Shown: piece after piece, positions 1 to 8,757 of the stretch
Layout of the letters: each line of letters opens with the position of its first letter
Numbering within the stretch: position 1 is the stretch's first letter
The notes under the pieces: model-generated
Database searches by the model: none
What the model was told of the DNA's origin: nothing
The model's input: the letters and a program-made list of their open reading frames with translations, nothing else
DNA from: JBBSEZ01 sp038239195
GTDB taxonomy: Bacteria; Planctomycetota; Planctomycetia; Gemmatales; Gemmataceae
Direction: 5' to 3'
Length of the DNA stretch: 20,818 nucleotides
Assembly (NCBI GenBank): GCA_038239195.1
Contig: JBBSEZ010000147.1
Location: 1-20,818, forward strand
Position numbers and translations under genes: made by a program

Positions 1-12
1 AGCGACGGTGAC

Positions 13-116
13 GGGGCGACAAGGTGAGGGGGTGACAAGGTGAAAGCACAAGAGGGCCGCGACAGACGTCAATTCCTGTGGCGGCCCTCACCTTTTCACC
101 CCCGCACCTTTTCACC
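13..116. repeat. Direct and inverted GGTGAMAAGGTG repeats
   Basis: Two tandem copies of GGGGYGACAAGGTGA lie at 13-27 and 29-43. Two tandem copies of the reverse-complement form (CACCTTTTCACC) lie at 89-100 and 105-116 with a 16-nt period. Positions 15-43 and the reverse complement of 88-116 match at 25 of 29 places, so the segment is an imperfect inverted repeat with a 44-nt spacer. The right arm overlaps the stop codon (112-114) of the leftward efflux gene, so the transcript could fold into a large 3' hairpin. Whether this is a terminator or one of a dispersed repeat family cannot be told from one copy. Confidence 0.7.
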
Positions 117-2424
117 GCCGCGGCGGCGGCGGCAGCGGCGTCGGCGTCGGCAGCAGCGGCAGCGGCGCTCCCTCCACGGACGAGGGCTGGGCGGCGGGCA
201 GACGGAGCGGCTGGTCCGCCCGGGTGCTGCCGAAGTCGGACGGCGCTCGCGGGCCCGGCGAAGGCGGAGGGATGGCCGGCGGGCGGCTGGCGGGCCCCGT
301 GGTGGGCGGCATCAGGTCCTCGATGCCGGCCTCGACCGGGGCCGGCAAGGTGTCGCCCGGCACGATGGTGGCCGGCAGGGCCGGCACGTTCGTCATGGCC
401 GGGGTCGTTTGCAGGTAGCCCGGCAGCGAGGTCGTATCGACCCGGGGGACCGACAGGCCATTCTGTGGGGCGCCGTTCGCGCACCCGTTCGCCCCACAGC
501 CGTCGCCCACCTTGGCCCGTTCCCGCAGGACGAGGGCGGCGGTGCGCTTGCGCTGGTGCTCGACCGCCCGCCCCTGGGCACACTGGGGCAGGGCGCCCTC
601 GGCGATCACGACGTTGTCGTGCTGGAGGATCGTGCCCTTGGCGAACTCGAAGCCGGCCAGGTTGATGTTGTAGTTGGCGATCTCGTTGTACTCCGACGAC
701 AGGGCCGTCGCCCAGAACCGCTGCGATTCCAGGAGGATGTCCAGCGTCCCGCGGCCGGCGACGTACTCCTGATAGCGCGACTTCAACTCCGCCCCGTACG
801 ATTCGCGCTGCGCCTGGTTGGCGCGAATCAACTCGTACTTGGTGCTGAGCAGGCGGTACTGCTGGGCCAGGAAGCGCAGGGCCTTGGTCTCCTGATCGTG
901 GAGCACCTCCATCGTCCGGGCCAGCTCGAGCTGCCTCTGCCGGACGACGGCGAAGGCAGACCGGAAGCCGAGCGGTACGACGGCTCGCAGGCCCAACTGC
1001 CAGTTGTTGAACCCGCCGCTGGCGAGGTTGCGGAAGGCGGTGTTGTTGTCGGGGCCGTCGAGCCGGGTGCCGAGGCTGTTGACGTCGTAGGTGCTGGTGA
1101 AGCGCAGGTCGGGCAGCAAGGAGTTCTTGGCCAGCAGCAGGTTGAACTGGGCGACCTTGACCTCCTGGCGGAGCAGGAGCAGTTCGGGCCGGTTGGCCAG
1201 GCACTCGCGGGCCGCCGTGTCCCAGTCCGGCTTGTAGGGCGCCAGCGTCGGCTCGTCGCTCGGCACCAGGCGGGTGCCGTCATCGACCGGCAGGCCCATC
1301 AAGGCGCGGAGTTGCCGCTCGGCGTCCAGGAGGGTGTTCAGGGCGGCGAGGCGCTGGGCGCGGAACTGCTCGTACTGGCCGCGCGTCTTGAAGAAGTCGG
1401 CGGCCTTCAAGCGGCCCGCCTCGTAGCTGGCCCGGTTCTGGCGGTAGACCTCGTAGTTGATGCGCAACGCCGCCTCCTGGGCGTACAGGCCCCAGTAGGC
1501 GCCGTACAGGTTCCAGTAGCCGACCTCGACGTTGCCCAGCATGACGTGGACCAACCGCTCGAACTCGATGCGCTGCTCGTCGAAGCGAACGCGCGTGATG
1601 AGGATGCCTTCCTGCGTCGGGGCCCCGTTCAGCACGCCGGGGGTGATGATGCTGCCGGGGTGCTGGGCCCGCAACTGATTGATCTCGACGCCGAAGCCCT
1701 GGAGCAACGGCTGCTCGAACTGGAAGAGCAGCTGCGGCTGGTAGGCGGGGTTGGTGCGGGCCGGCAAGTTCGTGTAAGTGTACGGCACGTTGAAGGTCAC
1801 GCCCGCCACGCCACCCGTCGGCAACGGCTTGTAGAGGCCCGCGCTGGCCGTGGCAGCCTCGGTCTGGATGGCGTTGAGGCCGGACTGACCTGCCTGGAAC
1901 GACTGCAACGACGTGGCGATCGGCGTGTCGGTGGTGTTCCAGGTCATGCTGCCGACGAAGGCGGCGTCGAAGCGCGTGAGCGAGTTCTCGAGGTCCGAGT
2001 TCAGCCGGGCGGGGTCGTACGACAGCACGCGAATGCTGTCGTTGTTGGTGTTGACGCTTCGCCCCAGGGGCCCCGCGAACGAGGGAGAAGTGTCGAAGTA
2101 GGGGCTGAGGGAGCCGGGGCTCCCGTTGTTCCCGTTGAGGCCGATGATGTTCTGGGACCCGGGCGAGCCCGTTTCCAGGGCGATGGCGATGCACTCCGCC
2201 AGCGAGATGAACCGCACCTTGCGGTCGAGGTTGTCGAGGGTGGGCGGGGGCCCCGTCACGTCGCTGAGCGGCTTGCACGACGCCCCCGGTTTGCATTCGA
2301 GGTTGGGCAGGCAGGCCGACTGCACGCCATTCAGGTCGGCCAGGGTGACGAAGCCCGGCTGCTTGCAGCCGCTGATCGCCGCGAGCAGCAGCGCCAGCCC
2401 CCCGCACAGTGACTTCCCGCGCAT
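112..2424 (-). CDS. TolC-family outer-membrane efflux lipoprotein with proline-rich C-terminal tail
   Basis: A 770-aa outer-membrane channel protein of the TolC/OEP type, expected to form the exit duct of an RND or ABC export system. The start at 2424 gives a lipoprotein signal peptide ending in a lipobox (AAISGC, Cys20). Longer starts would bury this signal. Residues about 73-90 (FISLAECIAIALE) match the first helix of an OEP repeat. Residues 295-450 hold the long coiled-coil helices (QEAALRINYEVYRQNRASYE, then NRPELLLLRQEVKVAQFNLL) with the usual PDLRFTSTY strand. Residues 475-605 form the second repeat. Residues 608-770 are an extra Pro/Ala-rich low-complexity tail, unusual for TolC and possibly periplasmic or peptidoglycan-facing. 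No inner-membrane pump or adaptor gene is next to it here. The family call is firm; the transport substrate is unknown. Confidence 0.9.
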   Translation of the reverse strand: MRGKSLCGGLALLLAAISGCKQPGFVTLADLNGVQSACLPNLECKPGASCKPLSDVTGPPPTLDNLDRKVRFISLAECIAIALETGSPGSQNIIGLNGNNGSPGSLSPYFDTSPSFAGPLGRSVNTNNDSIRVLSYDPARLNSDLENSLTRFDAAFVGSMTWNTTDTPIATSLQSFQAGQSGLNAIQTEAATASAGLYKPLPTGGVAGVTFNVPYTYTNLPARTNPAYQPQLLFQFEQPLLQGFGVEINQLRAQHPGSIITPGVLNGAPTQEGILITRVRFDEQRIEFERLVHVMLGNVEVGYWNLYGAYWGLYAQEAALRINYEVYRQNRASYEAGRLKAADFFKTRGQYEQFRAQRLAALNTLLDAERQLRALMGLPVDDGTRLVPSDEPTLAPYKPDWDTAARECLANRPELLLLRQEVKVAQFNLLLAKNSLLPDLRFTSTYDVNSLGTRLDGPDNNTAFRNLASGGFNNWQLGLRAVVPLGFRSAFAVVRQRQLELARTMEVLHDQETKALRFLAQQYRLLSTKYELIRANQAQRESYGAELKSRYQEYVAGRGTLDILLESQRFWATALSSEYNEIANYNINLAGFEFAKGTILQHDNVVIAEGALPQCAQGRAVEHQRKRTAALVLRERAKVGDGCGANGCANGAPQNGLSVPRVDTTSLPGYLQTTPAMTNVPALPATIVPGDTLPAPVEAGIEDLMPPTTGPASRPPAIPPPSPGPRAPSDFGSTRADQPLRLPAAQPSSVEGAPLPLLPTPTPLPPPPRR

Positions 2425-2758
2425 AGGTTTTCCCCGTTGGAACGAACCGCCCCGGCCCGGCCGCGAGTGCCGCGCCAGCAGCCGAGCAGCGACACTCGGG
2501 CGTGCGACCACCCTTTACCCGAGGCCAGGGCCTTCGCCCGCCCCCGTGTGCAAATCCCGGCACCCACGTGCAGAACATCGGCGATGCTACCGTCTATATC
2601 GGATCTGACGGGCGCGACGTGAAGTCGAGTTTTGCGGGATGTGCCGATTGGGGCGCTTTGTTGGGCGCGGCGGCGGGGGATGAGCAAGGGAGCGAGCCCC
2701 CTTTAGCCGCCGAGCAGAGCTCGGCGGCTAAAGGGGGAACGGTCGCCGTTTGGGCGCT
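2425..2758. other. Intergenic region between AAA+ gene and tolC-like gene
   Basis: This 334-nt gap lies between two leftward genes. It holds the 19-bp hairpin at 2697-2737 and must contain the promoter of the efflux gene. On the minus strand I see an AT-rich stretch (GATATAGACGGTAGCAT, within about 2584-2600) that could supply a -10 element, but no convincing -35 at proper spacing. The open frames across it are shadows with high-GC composition and no Shine-Dalgarno. I see no small gene. Confidence 0.5.
2697..2737. repeat. Perfect 19-bp palindrome, terminator-like hairpin
   Basis: The arms 2697-2715 and 2719-2737 are perfect reverse complements (right arm GCTCGGCGGCTAAAGGGGG) around a 3-nt AGA loop. 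It starts 22 nt beyond the stop codon of the leftward AAA+ gene, where a terminator would sit, but no T-tract follows in either direction. It could instead be a copy of a dispersed palindromic intergenic repeat. Confidence 0.8.
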
Positions 2759-3652
2759 TCACGCGTTCTGCGCCACGCCGTTGGTATGGGGCTGCTCCAC
2801 CTCGGGCTCGAGCTCTCCGCTGTTGGGGGCGTGCCGATCGAGCTTGCGCAGCAGCGCCACGGTCTCCTCGACGTCGTTGCCCAGGCACTGGACGCTGATG
2901 ACCATCTCGGCCAGGGCGGCGAACGGCAGGCCCTCGCTCAGCTGGGCCCAGCGGGCGCGTTCGCCAGCGGGCTGGTCGGGCATCTTGCGCGCGAAGTAGG
3001 CGGCGCGCAGGCGCGGCTCGGGCGCGTCGATGCGGTGGATGCGGTCGAAGCGCCGCGGCCGGGCGATAATGCGCCGGTCGAGCTTCGCGGGATAGTTGGT
3101 GCTGGCCAGGTTGACCGCCTTATCGACCTGATGGTTGCCGTCGAGCCACTGCAACAGCAGGCTGTCGCCGTACTGCTCGATGATCGCGTCGACGTCCTCG
3201 AAGACGCAGACCATCGGCCGGGCCGGCTCGACCTTGCGGAAGGTCTCCAGACACTGGATGAACGGGTAGGGGTTTTCGCAGAAGAAGGCGACGTGCCCGC
3301 CCGTGACGATCTGCGAGGTGATCTGGTGGACCAGCGAGGACTTCCCGCCGCCCTGCTTGCCGTAGAACAGGTAGCCGCGGCGGTGCAGGAAGCCGTAGCG
3401 GCGGAACTTGTCGCCGAGCTTCCAGAACTCGCCGATCTCGCGCAGCACGCACGAGGGCAGGCTGTCGGGAAAGTCGATCAGGTCATCGACGTTGAGGCGC
3501 TTGGCGACGAGGTGCTGGTTGCCGTAGCAGTCCACGGTGCAGGTGTAGGCCCCGGCCGGGAGGCGCGGCACCGTGCGCCCGCACATCTGGTAGGAGCCGC
3601 CGGGCTCGACCATCCACTGCGCGTCGGGGCCGCGCGATTCCGTCTGCATCAT
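2759..3652 (-). CDS. AAA+ ATPase, BCS1-like
   Basis: A 297-aa single-domain AAA+ ATPase. The start at 3652 (ATGATG) has an AGGAG eight bases upstream; the longer frame to 3727 has no such site. Visible motifs are Walker A GKQGGGKS (residues 98-105), Walker B VCVFEDVDAI (about 148-157), a sensor-1 segment LASTNYP (182-188) and the arginine-finger-like PRRFDR (199-204), all in canonical order. The first 95 residues are not recognised. They hold an ordered GRTVPRLPAGAYTC segment and a FWKLGDKF helix just before the ATPase core, as in BCS1-type proteins. There is no membrane segment, so it is probably cytoplasmic. The client is unknown. It is divergent from the isochorismatase gene. Confidence 0.85.
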   Translation of the reverse strand: MMQTESRGPDAQWMVEPGGSYQMCGRTVPRLPAGAYTCTVDCYGNQHLVAKRLNVDDLIDFPDSLPSCVLREIGEFWKLGDKFRRYGFLHRRGYLFYGKQGGGKSSLVHQITSQIVTGGHVAFFCENPYPFIQCLETFRKVEPARPMVCVFEDVDAIIEQYGDSLLLQWLDGNHQVDKAVNLASTNYPAKLDRRIIARPRRFDRIHRIDAPEPRLRAAYFARKMPDQPAGERARWAQLSEGLPFAALAEMVISVQCLGNDVEETVALLRKLDRHAPNSGELEPEVEQPHTNGVAQNA

Positions 3653-3842
3653 GGGGGAGGCTCCTGGGGTGCTTCGGGCTGGAGAGGACAGCGCGTCGCA
3701 GGCTGGCGCAAGGCGAATGAGCGTCAACTCCGCAAGGGAACGCTCTTGGGCGGCCTATTTTTCACGGCGCCTGCAAGAATGTGGGCAGGGGGAAGATACG
3801 AGGGGGGAGGGCAGGGAACACGAGGCCAGCAGGCGCCTTTCC

Positions 3843-3871
3843 TTGACGCGACTGCCCAACCGCCGTAGCAT
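3843..3871 (+). promoter_or_regulatory. Sigma70-like promoter for the 3897-8680 cluster
   Basis: TTGACG at 3843-3848 and TAGCAT at 3866-3871 are separated by exactly 17 nt, giving a predicted start near 3878. That is about 20 nt before the ATG of the isochorismatase-family gene, whose Shine-Dalgarno (GGAAGGAGG) falls in the short leader. Seen by eye only. Confidence 0.5.
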
Positions 3872-3896
3872 CCGCAACAGCGGAAGGAGGTGTCGC

Positions 3897-4487
3897 ATGG
3901 CCCACGCCACGCAGACGTCGGCGGCCGACACGGGGCTGCTGGTGATCGACGTTCAGGAGAAGTTGCTGCCGGCCATCCTCGATGGCGCCGCCCTGGTGCG
4001 CAACGTCGCCTTCTTGATCGACGGCGCGCGCCTGCTCGGCATGACGGTGCAGGCCACCGAGCAATACCCGCGCGGGCTGGGGCCAACCGTCCCCGAGTTG
4101 GCCCGCCGGTTGCCCGAGCGCCCCGACAAGGTCGCCTTTAGTTGTTGCGCCGTTCCCTCCGTCGTCGAGGCGTTCCACCGCGCCGCCCGCCCCAAGGTGG
4201 TGCTGGCGGGCATCGAGACGCACGTCTGCGTCCTGCACACGGCGCTCGACCTGCTCGCGCTCGACTTCCGCGTCTACGTCGCCGTGGACGCCGTGTCCGC
4301 CCGCTATCGCATCGACCACGACGTCGCCCTGCGCCGGCTCGAACAGGCCGGGGCCGTGCTGACGACCGCCGAGGGCTGTCTGTTCGAGTGGGTCGGCGGC
4401 GCCGGCCATCCCCAGTTCAAGGCTGTCAGCAAGCTGGTGCAGGAGCGGATGAAACAACTGCAACCGGCCCCCCGCGCCTCGTCGTAG
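3897..4487 (+). CDS. Isochorismatase-family cysteine hydrolase
   Basis: A 196-aa cytoplasmic hydrolase of the isochorismatase/nicotinamidase superfamily, close to the YcaC-like branch by its size and HVCV motif. The start is set by a near-perfect Shine-Dalgarno (GGAAGGAGG) 6 nt upstream of the ATG. The catalytic triad is complete: Asp18 in LLVIDVQEKLLP, Lys78 in RPDKVAFSC and Cys111 in GIETHVCVLH. The VDAVSAR segment (130-135) is also typical. Family members cleave C-N or ether bonds of small molecules; the substrate here cannot be named. It is first in a rightward cluster, 32 nt ahead of an aminotransferase gene, with a promoter-like element immediately upstream. Confidence 0.88.
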   Translation: MAHATQTSAADTGLLVIDVQEKLLPAILDGAALVRNVAFLIDGARLLGMTVQATEQYPRGLGPTVPELARRLPERPDKVAFSCCAVPSVVEAFHRAARPKVVLAGIETHVCVLHTALDLLALDFRVYVAVDAVSARYRIDHDVALRRLEQAGAVLTTAEGCLFEWVGGAGHPQFKAVSKLVQERMKQLQPAPRASS

Positions 4488-4519
4488 CGACAAGCGCCTC
4501 ACGAGAAACGAGCACCTTC

Positions 4520-5695
<1,176 letters not shown>

Positions 5696-5706
5696 GGGGG
5701 CCAACC

Positions 5707-6312
5707 ATGAAGCCGGCCCCGTCGGTCTTTTTCGGGCCGTCCATTCTCGATCGGATGGTGCAAGCCGTGGAAGCCGTTCGCGATCGTCTGCGCCGCGCCA
5801 CCGCGGCACTCGACCAGGCTGGCGTCCTTTATGGCATCGTGGGCGGGAACGCCGTCGCCGCCTGGGTCGCCAGCGTGGACAGGGCTGCCGTGCGCAACAC
5901 CCAGGACGTTGACATTCTGCTGCGCCGGTCCGACATGGACGCGGCGACGGCGGCAATGGCCGCGGCCGGGTTCGTGCGCCAGGAGGTGTTCGGCGTCGAG
6001 ATGTTCCTCGACGGGCCGATGGGCAATCCGCGCGACGCGGTCCACGTGCTCTTCGCGGGCGAGAAGGTTACGCAGGCGGACGCGGGCCCGGCGCCGGACG
6101 TCGGGGAGGCCGAGCCTCGCTTCAACGAGCCCTACCGGATTGTTGGCCTCGAAGCGCTTCTGCGGATGAAGCTGATCGCCTACCGGCGAAAAGATCAGGT
6201 ACACATCCAGGATTTGATCGGCGTCGGGTTGATCGATGCGTCGTGGTTGGATCGGGTGCCCGCCGAGCTCGCACCGCGCTTGAAGGAACTGCTCGACGAC
6301 CCCAACGGGTAA
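5707..6312 (+). CDS. AbiEii-like nucleotidyltransferase
   Basis: A 201-aa protein with the nucleotidyltransferase signature: GGNAVAAW (residues 46-53) followed by TQDVDILL (65-72), where Asp67 and Asp69 would bind metal. The later LLRMKLIAYRRKDQVHIQDL (151-170) matches the Lys/Arg-Asp helical motif of AbiEii/MNT-type enzymes. It is shorter than classic AbiEii toxins and has no AbiEi-like antitoxin or HEPN partner beside it, so a toxin role is not supported. It begins 12 nt after the aminotransferase stop, with GAGGGGG as ribosome site. An internal Met17 is a possible alternative start. Exact function unknown. Confidence 0.75.
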   Translation: MKPAPSVFFGPSILDRMVQAVEAVRDRLRRATAALDQAGVLYGIVGGNAVAAWVASVDRAAVRNTQDVDILLRRSDMDAATAAMAAAGFVRQEVFGVEMFLDGPMGNPRDAVHVLFAGEKVTQADAGPAPDVGEAEPRFNEPYRIVGLEALLRMKLIAYRRKDQVHIQDLIGVGLIDASWLDRVPAELAPRLKELLDDPNG

Positions 6313-6347
6313 CGGGGCCCGCAACGTTCTGAGGGAGGGCTCCGGTC

Positions 6348-6821
6348 ATGCGCAGAGGCTCGTCGATCGGCTTGCCGCCGTACACCGAGGCGGACGCTCG
6401 CTTCAAGTGCGAGCGCAAAGACCTGCTGGACGCCATCGAGGCGGTCTTCGACGACCTCCACTGGGCGTTCAACGAGACGGGGCGCGGCGAGTATCGCGCC
6501 TCGACGGGGATCTCGTTCATGTCGTGGGGCGAGACGGTAACGGTCGAGGTCGATCGCGACGGTCTGGTGATCGTGCGCAGCGCGTGTTCCTTCCCGCTCC
6601 AGTGGATCGACTGGGGCAAGAACGGCCACAACGTCGATCGCTTCCTCGCGAGGATCGACGATTTCCTCGACCGGCCGCGGCGGCGCGGCCGGCGCGAGAG
6701 AGAGGAAGAAGATGAGCCAAGGCCCCGGCGAAAGCGGGTTTCCGACGAGGAGGCCGCGCCGCCTCCGTCACCACCCTCTCGTTCGCGACCTCGTCCGGGA
6801 GACGACGCTTACCGCGAATGA
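6348..6821 (+). CDS. Hypothetical protein with charged proline-rich tail, overlaps hemB
   Basis: A 157-aa protein of unknown function with GAGGGAGG upstream of the ATG. Residues 10-108 look like a compact alpha/beta domain: ISFMSWGETVTVEVDRDGLV, then VRSACSFPLQWIDWGKNGHN and a closing helix. This SWGE-x-DG-x-S(C)-DWGKN pattern recalls small uncharacterised proteins in several phyla. From residue 109 the chain turns into Arg/Glu/Pro low complexity. Residues 122-157 are encoded inside the start of hemB in another frame, so the tail may be shaped by that overlap. No signal peptide or membrane segment. Confidence 0.7.
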   Translation: MRRGSSIGLPPYTEADARFKCERKDLLDAIEAVFDDLHWAFNETGRGEYRASTGISFMSWGETVTVEVDRDGLVIVRSACSFPLQWIDWGKNGHNVDRFLARIDDFLDRPRRRGRREREEEDEPRPRRKRVSDEEAAPPPSPPSRSRPRPGDDAYRE

Positions 6822-7719
6822 CCTGGTGCTGCCGCTGTTCGTGCGCCCCGGCCACGGCATCAAGAAAGAGATCGCCTCGATGCCGGGCAACTACCAGCTC
6901 AGCGTCGATCGGCTCGTCGAGGAGGTCGGCTCCGCCCTCGACCTCGGGGTGCGCGCGTTCATCCTGTTCGGCATTCCCACGCACAAGGACGCCACGGGCT
7001 CGTCGGCCCTCGAAGACGACGGCATCGTGCAGCAGGCGCTGCGGGCCTTGCGCGCGGCGCACGGCGAGCGCGCCCTGCTCGTCACCGACGAGTGCTTTTG
7101 CGAGTACACCGACCACGGACATTGCGGAGTGCTGTCGGAGACCACCGGCCGGCTCGACCTCGACAACGACGCCACGCTCCCGCTCCTGGCCGCGCAGTGC
7201 GTCAGCCACGCGCGGGCCGGCGCCGACGTGGTCGCCCCGAGCGGGATGCTCGACGGCATGGTGGGCGCCATTCGCAAGGGGCTCGACGCCGCGGGCCTGG
7301 CGCACGTGCCGATCATGAGTTATTCGGCGAAGTACGCGTCGGGCTTCTACGGGCCGTTCCGCGACGCCGCCGAGTCGCCGCCGCAGTTCGGCGACCGCAG
7401 CAGTTACCAGATGGATCCCTGCAACAGCGACGAGGCGATGCGCGAGGTGGCGCTCGACCTCGCCGAGGGCGCCGACATTGTCATGGTGAAGCCGGCGCTG
7501 GCGTACCTGGACATAATCCGCAGGGTGAAGGAGCGCTTCGAGGTGCCGGTGGCGGCGTACAACGTGAGCGGCGAGTTCGCGATGGTGAAGGCGGCGGCGG
7601 CCAAGGGGTGGATCGACGAGAGGCGGGTGGCGCTGGAGATCTTGACGGGGATCAAGCGGGCAGGGGCGGACATGGTGCTGACCTACTTCGCCCTCGACGC
7701 GGCGAAATGGCTGCGGTAG
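6712..7719 (+). CDS. hemB: Delta-aminolevulinic acid dehydratase (porphobilinogen synthase)
   Basis: A 335-aa cytoplasmic enzyme that condenses two 5-aminolevulinate molecules into porphobilinogen, the second common step of haem synthesis. The zinc site DECFCEYTDHGHCG (Cys128, Cys130, Cys138) marks the zinc-dependent type. The two active-site lysines are Lys207 (SYSAKYASGFYGPFRDAA) and Lys260 (MVKPALAYLDII). The start at 6712 has GAGAGAGGAAGAAG directly upstream and is needed to include the conserved N-terminal RPRRLRHHPLVRDLVRET; the next Met is residue 57. The gene therefore truly overlaps the preceding one by 110 nt. No other haem gene is in the window. Confidence 0.97.
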   Translation: MSQGPGESGFPTRRPRRLRHHPLVRDLVRETTLTANDLVLPLFVRPGHGIKKEIASMPGNYQLSVDRLVEEVGSALDLGVRAFILFGIPTHKDATGSSALEDDGIVQQALRALRAAHGERALLVTDECFCEYTDHGHCGVLSETTGRLDLDNDATLPLLAAQCVSHARAGADVVAPSGMLDGMVGAIRKGLDAAGLAHVPIMSYSAKYASGFYGPFRDAAESPPQFGDRSSYQMDPCNSDEAMREVALDLAEGADIVMVKPALAYLDIIRRVKERFEVPVAAYNVSGEFAMVKAAAAKGWIDERRVALEILTGIKRAGADMVLTYFALDAAKWLR

Positions 7720-7747
7720 GGTAAAGGCAGGCCCGGGAGGCGAAGCC

Positions 7748-8107
7748 ATGTCCAACCCGCTCGAACGAAGAGGCATCCATCCGATCGAGGACCCCACGTT
7801 CGCGAAGTGGATGAAGCAGATGCAGGAGGACGCGGGGTGGTTTTTGACCCAACCCGAGCACCTCGAGCGCTACCACGGGATGGTGGTCGTGCTGCACAAC
7901 CGAATCGTGGTCGGGACCGGCAGGGACCACCTCGAAGCGATGGAAGACGTGCGACAACGAGCCGTCCAGCAACAGCGACAACTTCCGCCTAGCAGCGAGC
8001 TCCTTGCCGTCCCCATCGTGGAACACCCGTGGGTTGAAAAAGGCTTCGCACCGCCCGTGAGGCAGTCGGGGGCAAATGGAGCAGTTCCGGGCTCGACCGA
8101 AAGCTGA
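7748..8107 (+). CDS. Small DUF5678-like protein
   Basis: A 119-aa protein preceded by GGGAGGCGAAG. The centre, ERYHGMVVVLHNRIVVGTGR (about 40-59) followed by DHLEAMEDVRQRA, resembles the DUF5678 pattern (Gly-x-Val-Ala/Val, then a Val-Val-Gly turn and an Ala-rich helix). Such genes are often found just before retropepsin-like aspartyl protease genes, and that is the case here, with a 12-nt gap. The last 25 residues are Gly/Ser-rich and look disordered. Function is unknown; the domain call is from memory of the pattern. Confidence 0.6.
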   Translation: MSNPLERRGIHPIEDPTFAKWMKQMQEDAGWFLTQPEHLERYHGMVVVLHNRIVVGTGRDHLEAMEDVRQRAVQQQRQLPPSSELLAVPIVEHPWVEKGFAPPVRQSGANGAVPGSTES

Positions 8108-8119
8108 CTGAGGCGGAGA

Positions 8120-8680
8120 ATGGCACGCGCCCGACCTTACTTTCGTACCTCCCTTTGGGCCTTTGCGGGCTCCTGGAATGGAGGCCCCGGGCTCCTCTGT
8201 CCGATCGCGCAGTTCGGCCTTCACGGCGGCTTCCCCACCGACGTAACCGGCCAACAGGAAGGCGCCCCACGCACGGTGCAACTTGCCCTGGTGACGCCCG
8301 AGGTTCCTTACTCCGTCCTTCCTTTTTCGCTGCGAGAAGGGGCCCACATCGTCTGCGACCACACCGTTCCCAACGCCTGGCAAGGAAGTCCTGTGCCTCG
8401 CTGGCGTGGCGTGGCTTGCCAGATCGGCACCACCCAACTGTTCCTCCCCAACCATGCCCGAGGCGGCGAGCCGGTCCCGTTCTCCCTCCAGGTTCTGCTT
8501 CCCGACTCCGACCCTGCGGGGCCGCGGCCTGAGTGCGCGTTCCTCGGCGAGCAATTTCTGACGCACTACGACTTGCGTTTGACGCTCGATTACTCCGCGA
8601 TTCGCTACGTCCCCAGCACGCTCCCGGGACGGAAGCAATTCGATTCAACCGTTCGCTGCGGGTCGCTCCGCATGGATTGA
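8120..8680 (+). CDS. Retropepsin-like protein lacking the DTG active site
   Basis: A 186-aa protein beginning 12 nt after the DUF5678-like gene, with GAGGCGGAG before the ATG. Residues 53-71 (VQLALVTPEVPYSVLPFSL) align by eye with the retropepsin strand that normally reads ALVDTGAPYSVLP, but DTGA is replaced by TPEV. Residues 94-127 (RWRGVACQIGTTQLFL and PFSLQVLL) fit the middle strands, and CAFLGEQFLTHYDLRLTLDY (139-158) fits the closing LG-x-x-FL segment before the C-terminal strand. If the fold call is right, the catalytic Asp59 is missing and the protein is not an active protease. Residues 11-50 are unusual and Gly/Trp-rich. The alternative is a wholly unrelated hypothetical protein. Confidence 0.55.
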   Translation: MARARPYFRTSLWAFAGSWNGGPGLLCPIAQFGLHGGFPTDVTGQQEGAPRTVQLALVTPEVPYSVLPFSLREGAHIVCDHTVPNAWQGSPVPRWRGVACQIGTTQLFLPNHARGGEPVPFSLQVLLPDSDPAGPRPECAFLGEQFLTHYDLRLTLDYSAIRYVPSTLPGRKQFDSTVRCGSLRMD

Positions 8681-8757
8681 GCCGGGCTGGGGCGCTCGCC
8701 CTCGGGGCACGGCAGGCTACCCTCCTTCCGTCCAGCCAAGCCCTCTTGGAGGGGCCC

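Noticed and set aside
40..2412. 790-aa rightward open frame over the tolC-like gene
   Set aside because: Its product is Arg/Gly/Val-rich with no domain, and the opposite strand encodes a clear OEP protein with a lipobox. It is a high-GC shadow.
5707..8680. Toxin-antitoxin or defence island reading of the nucleotidyltransferase region
   Set aside because: No antitoxin, nuclease or other defence partner is adjacent. The neighbours are hemB, an aminotransferase and small hypothetical genes.
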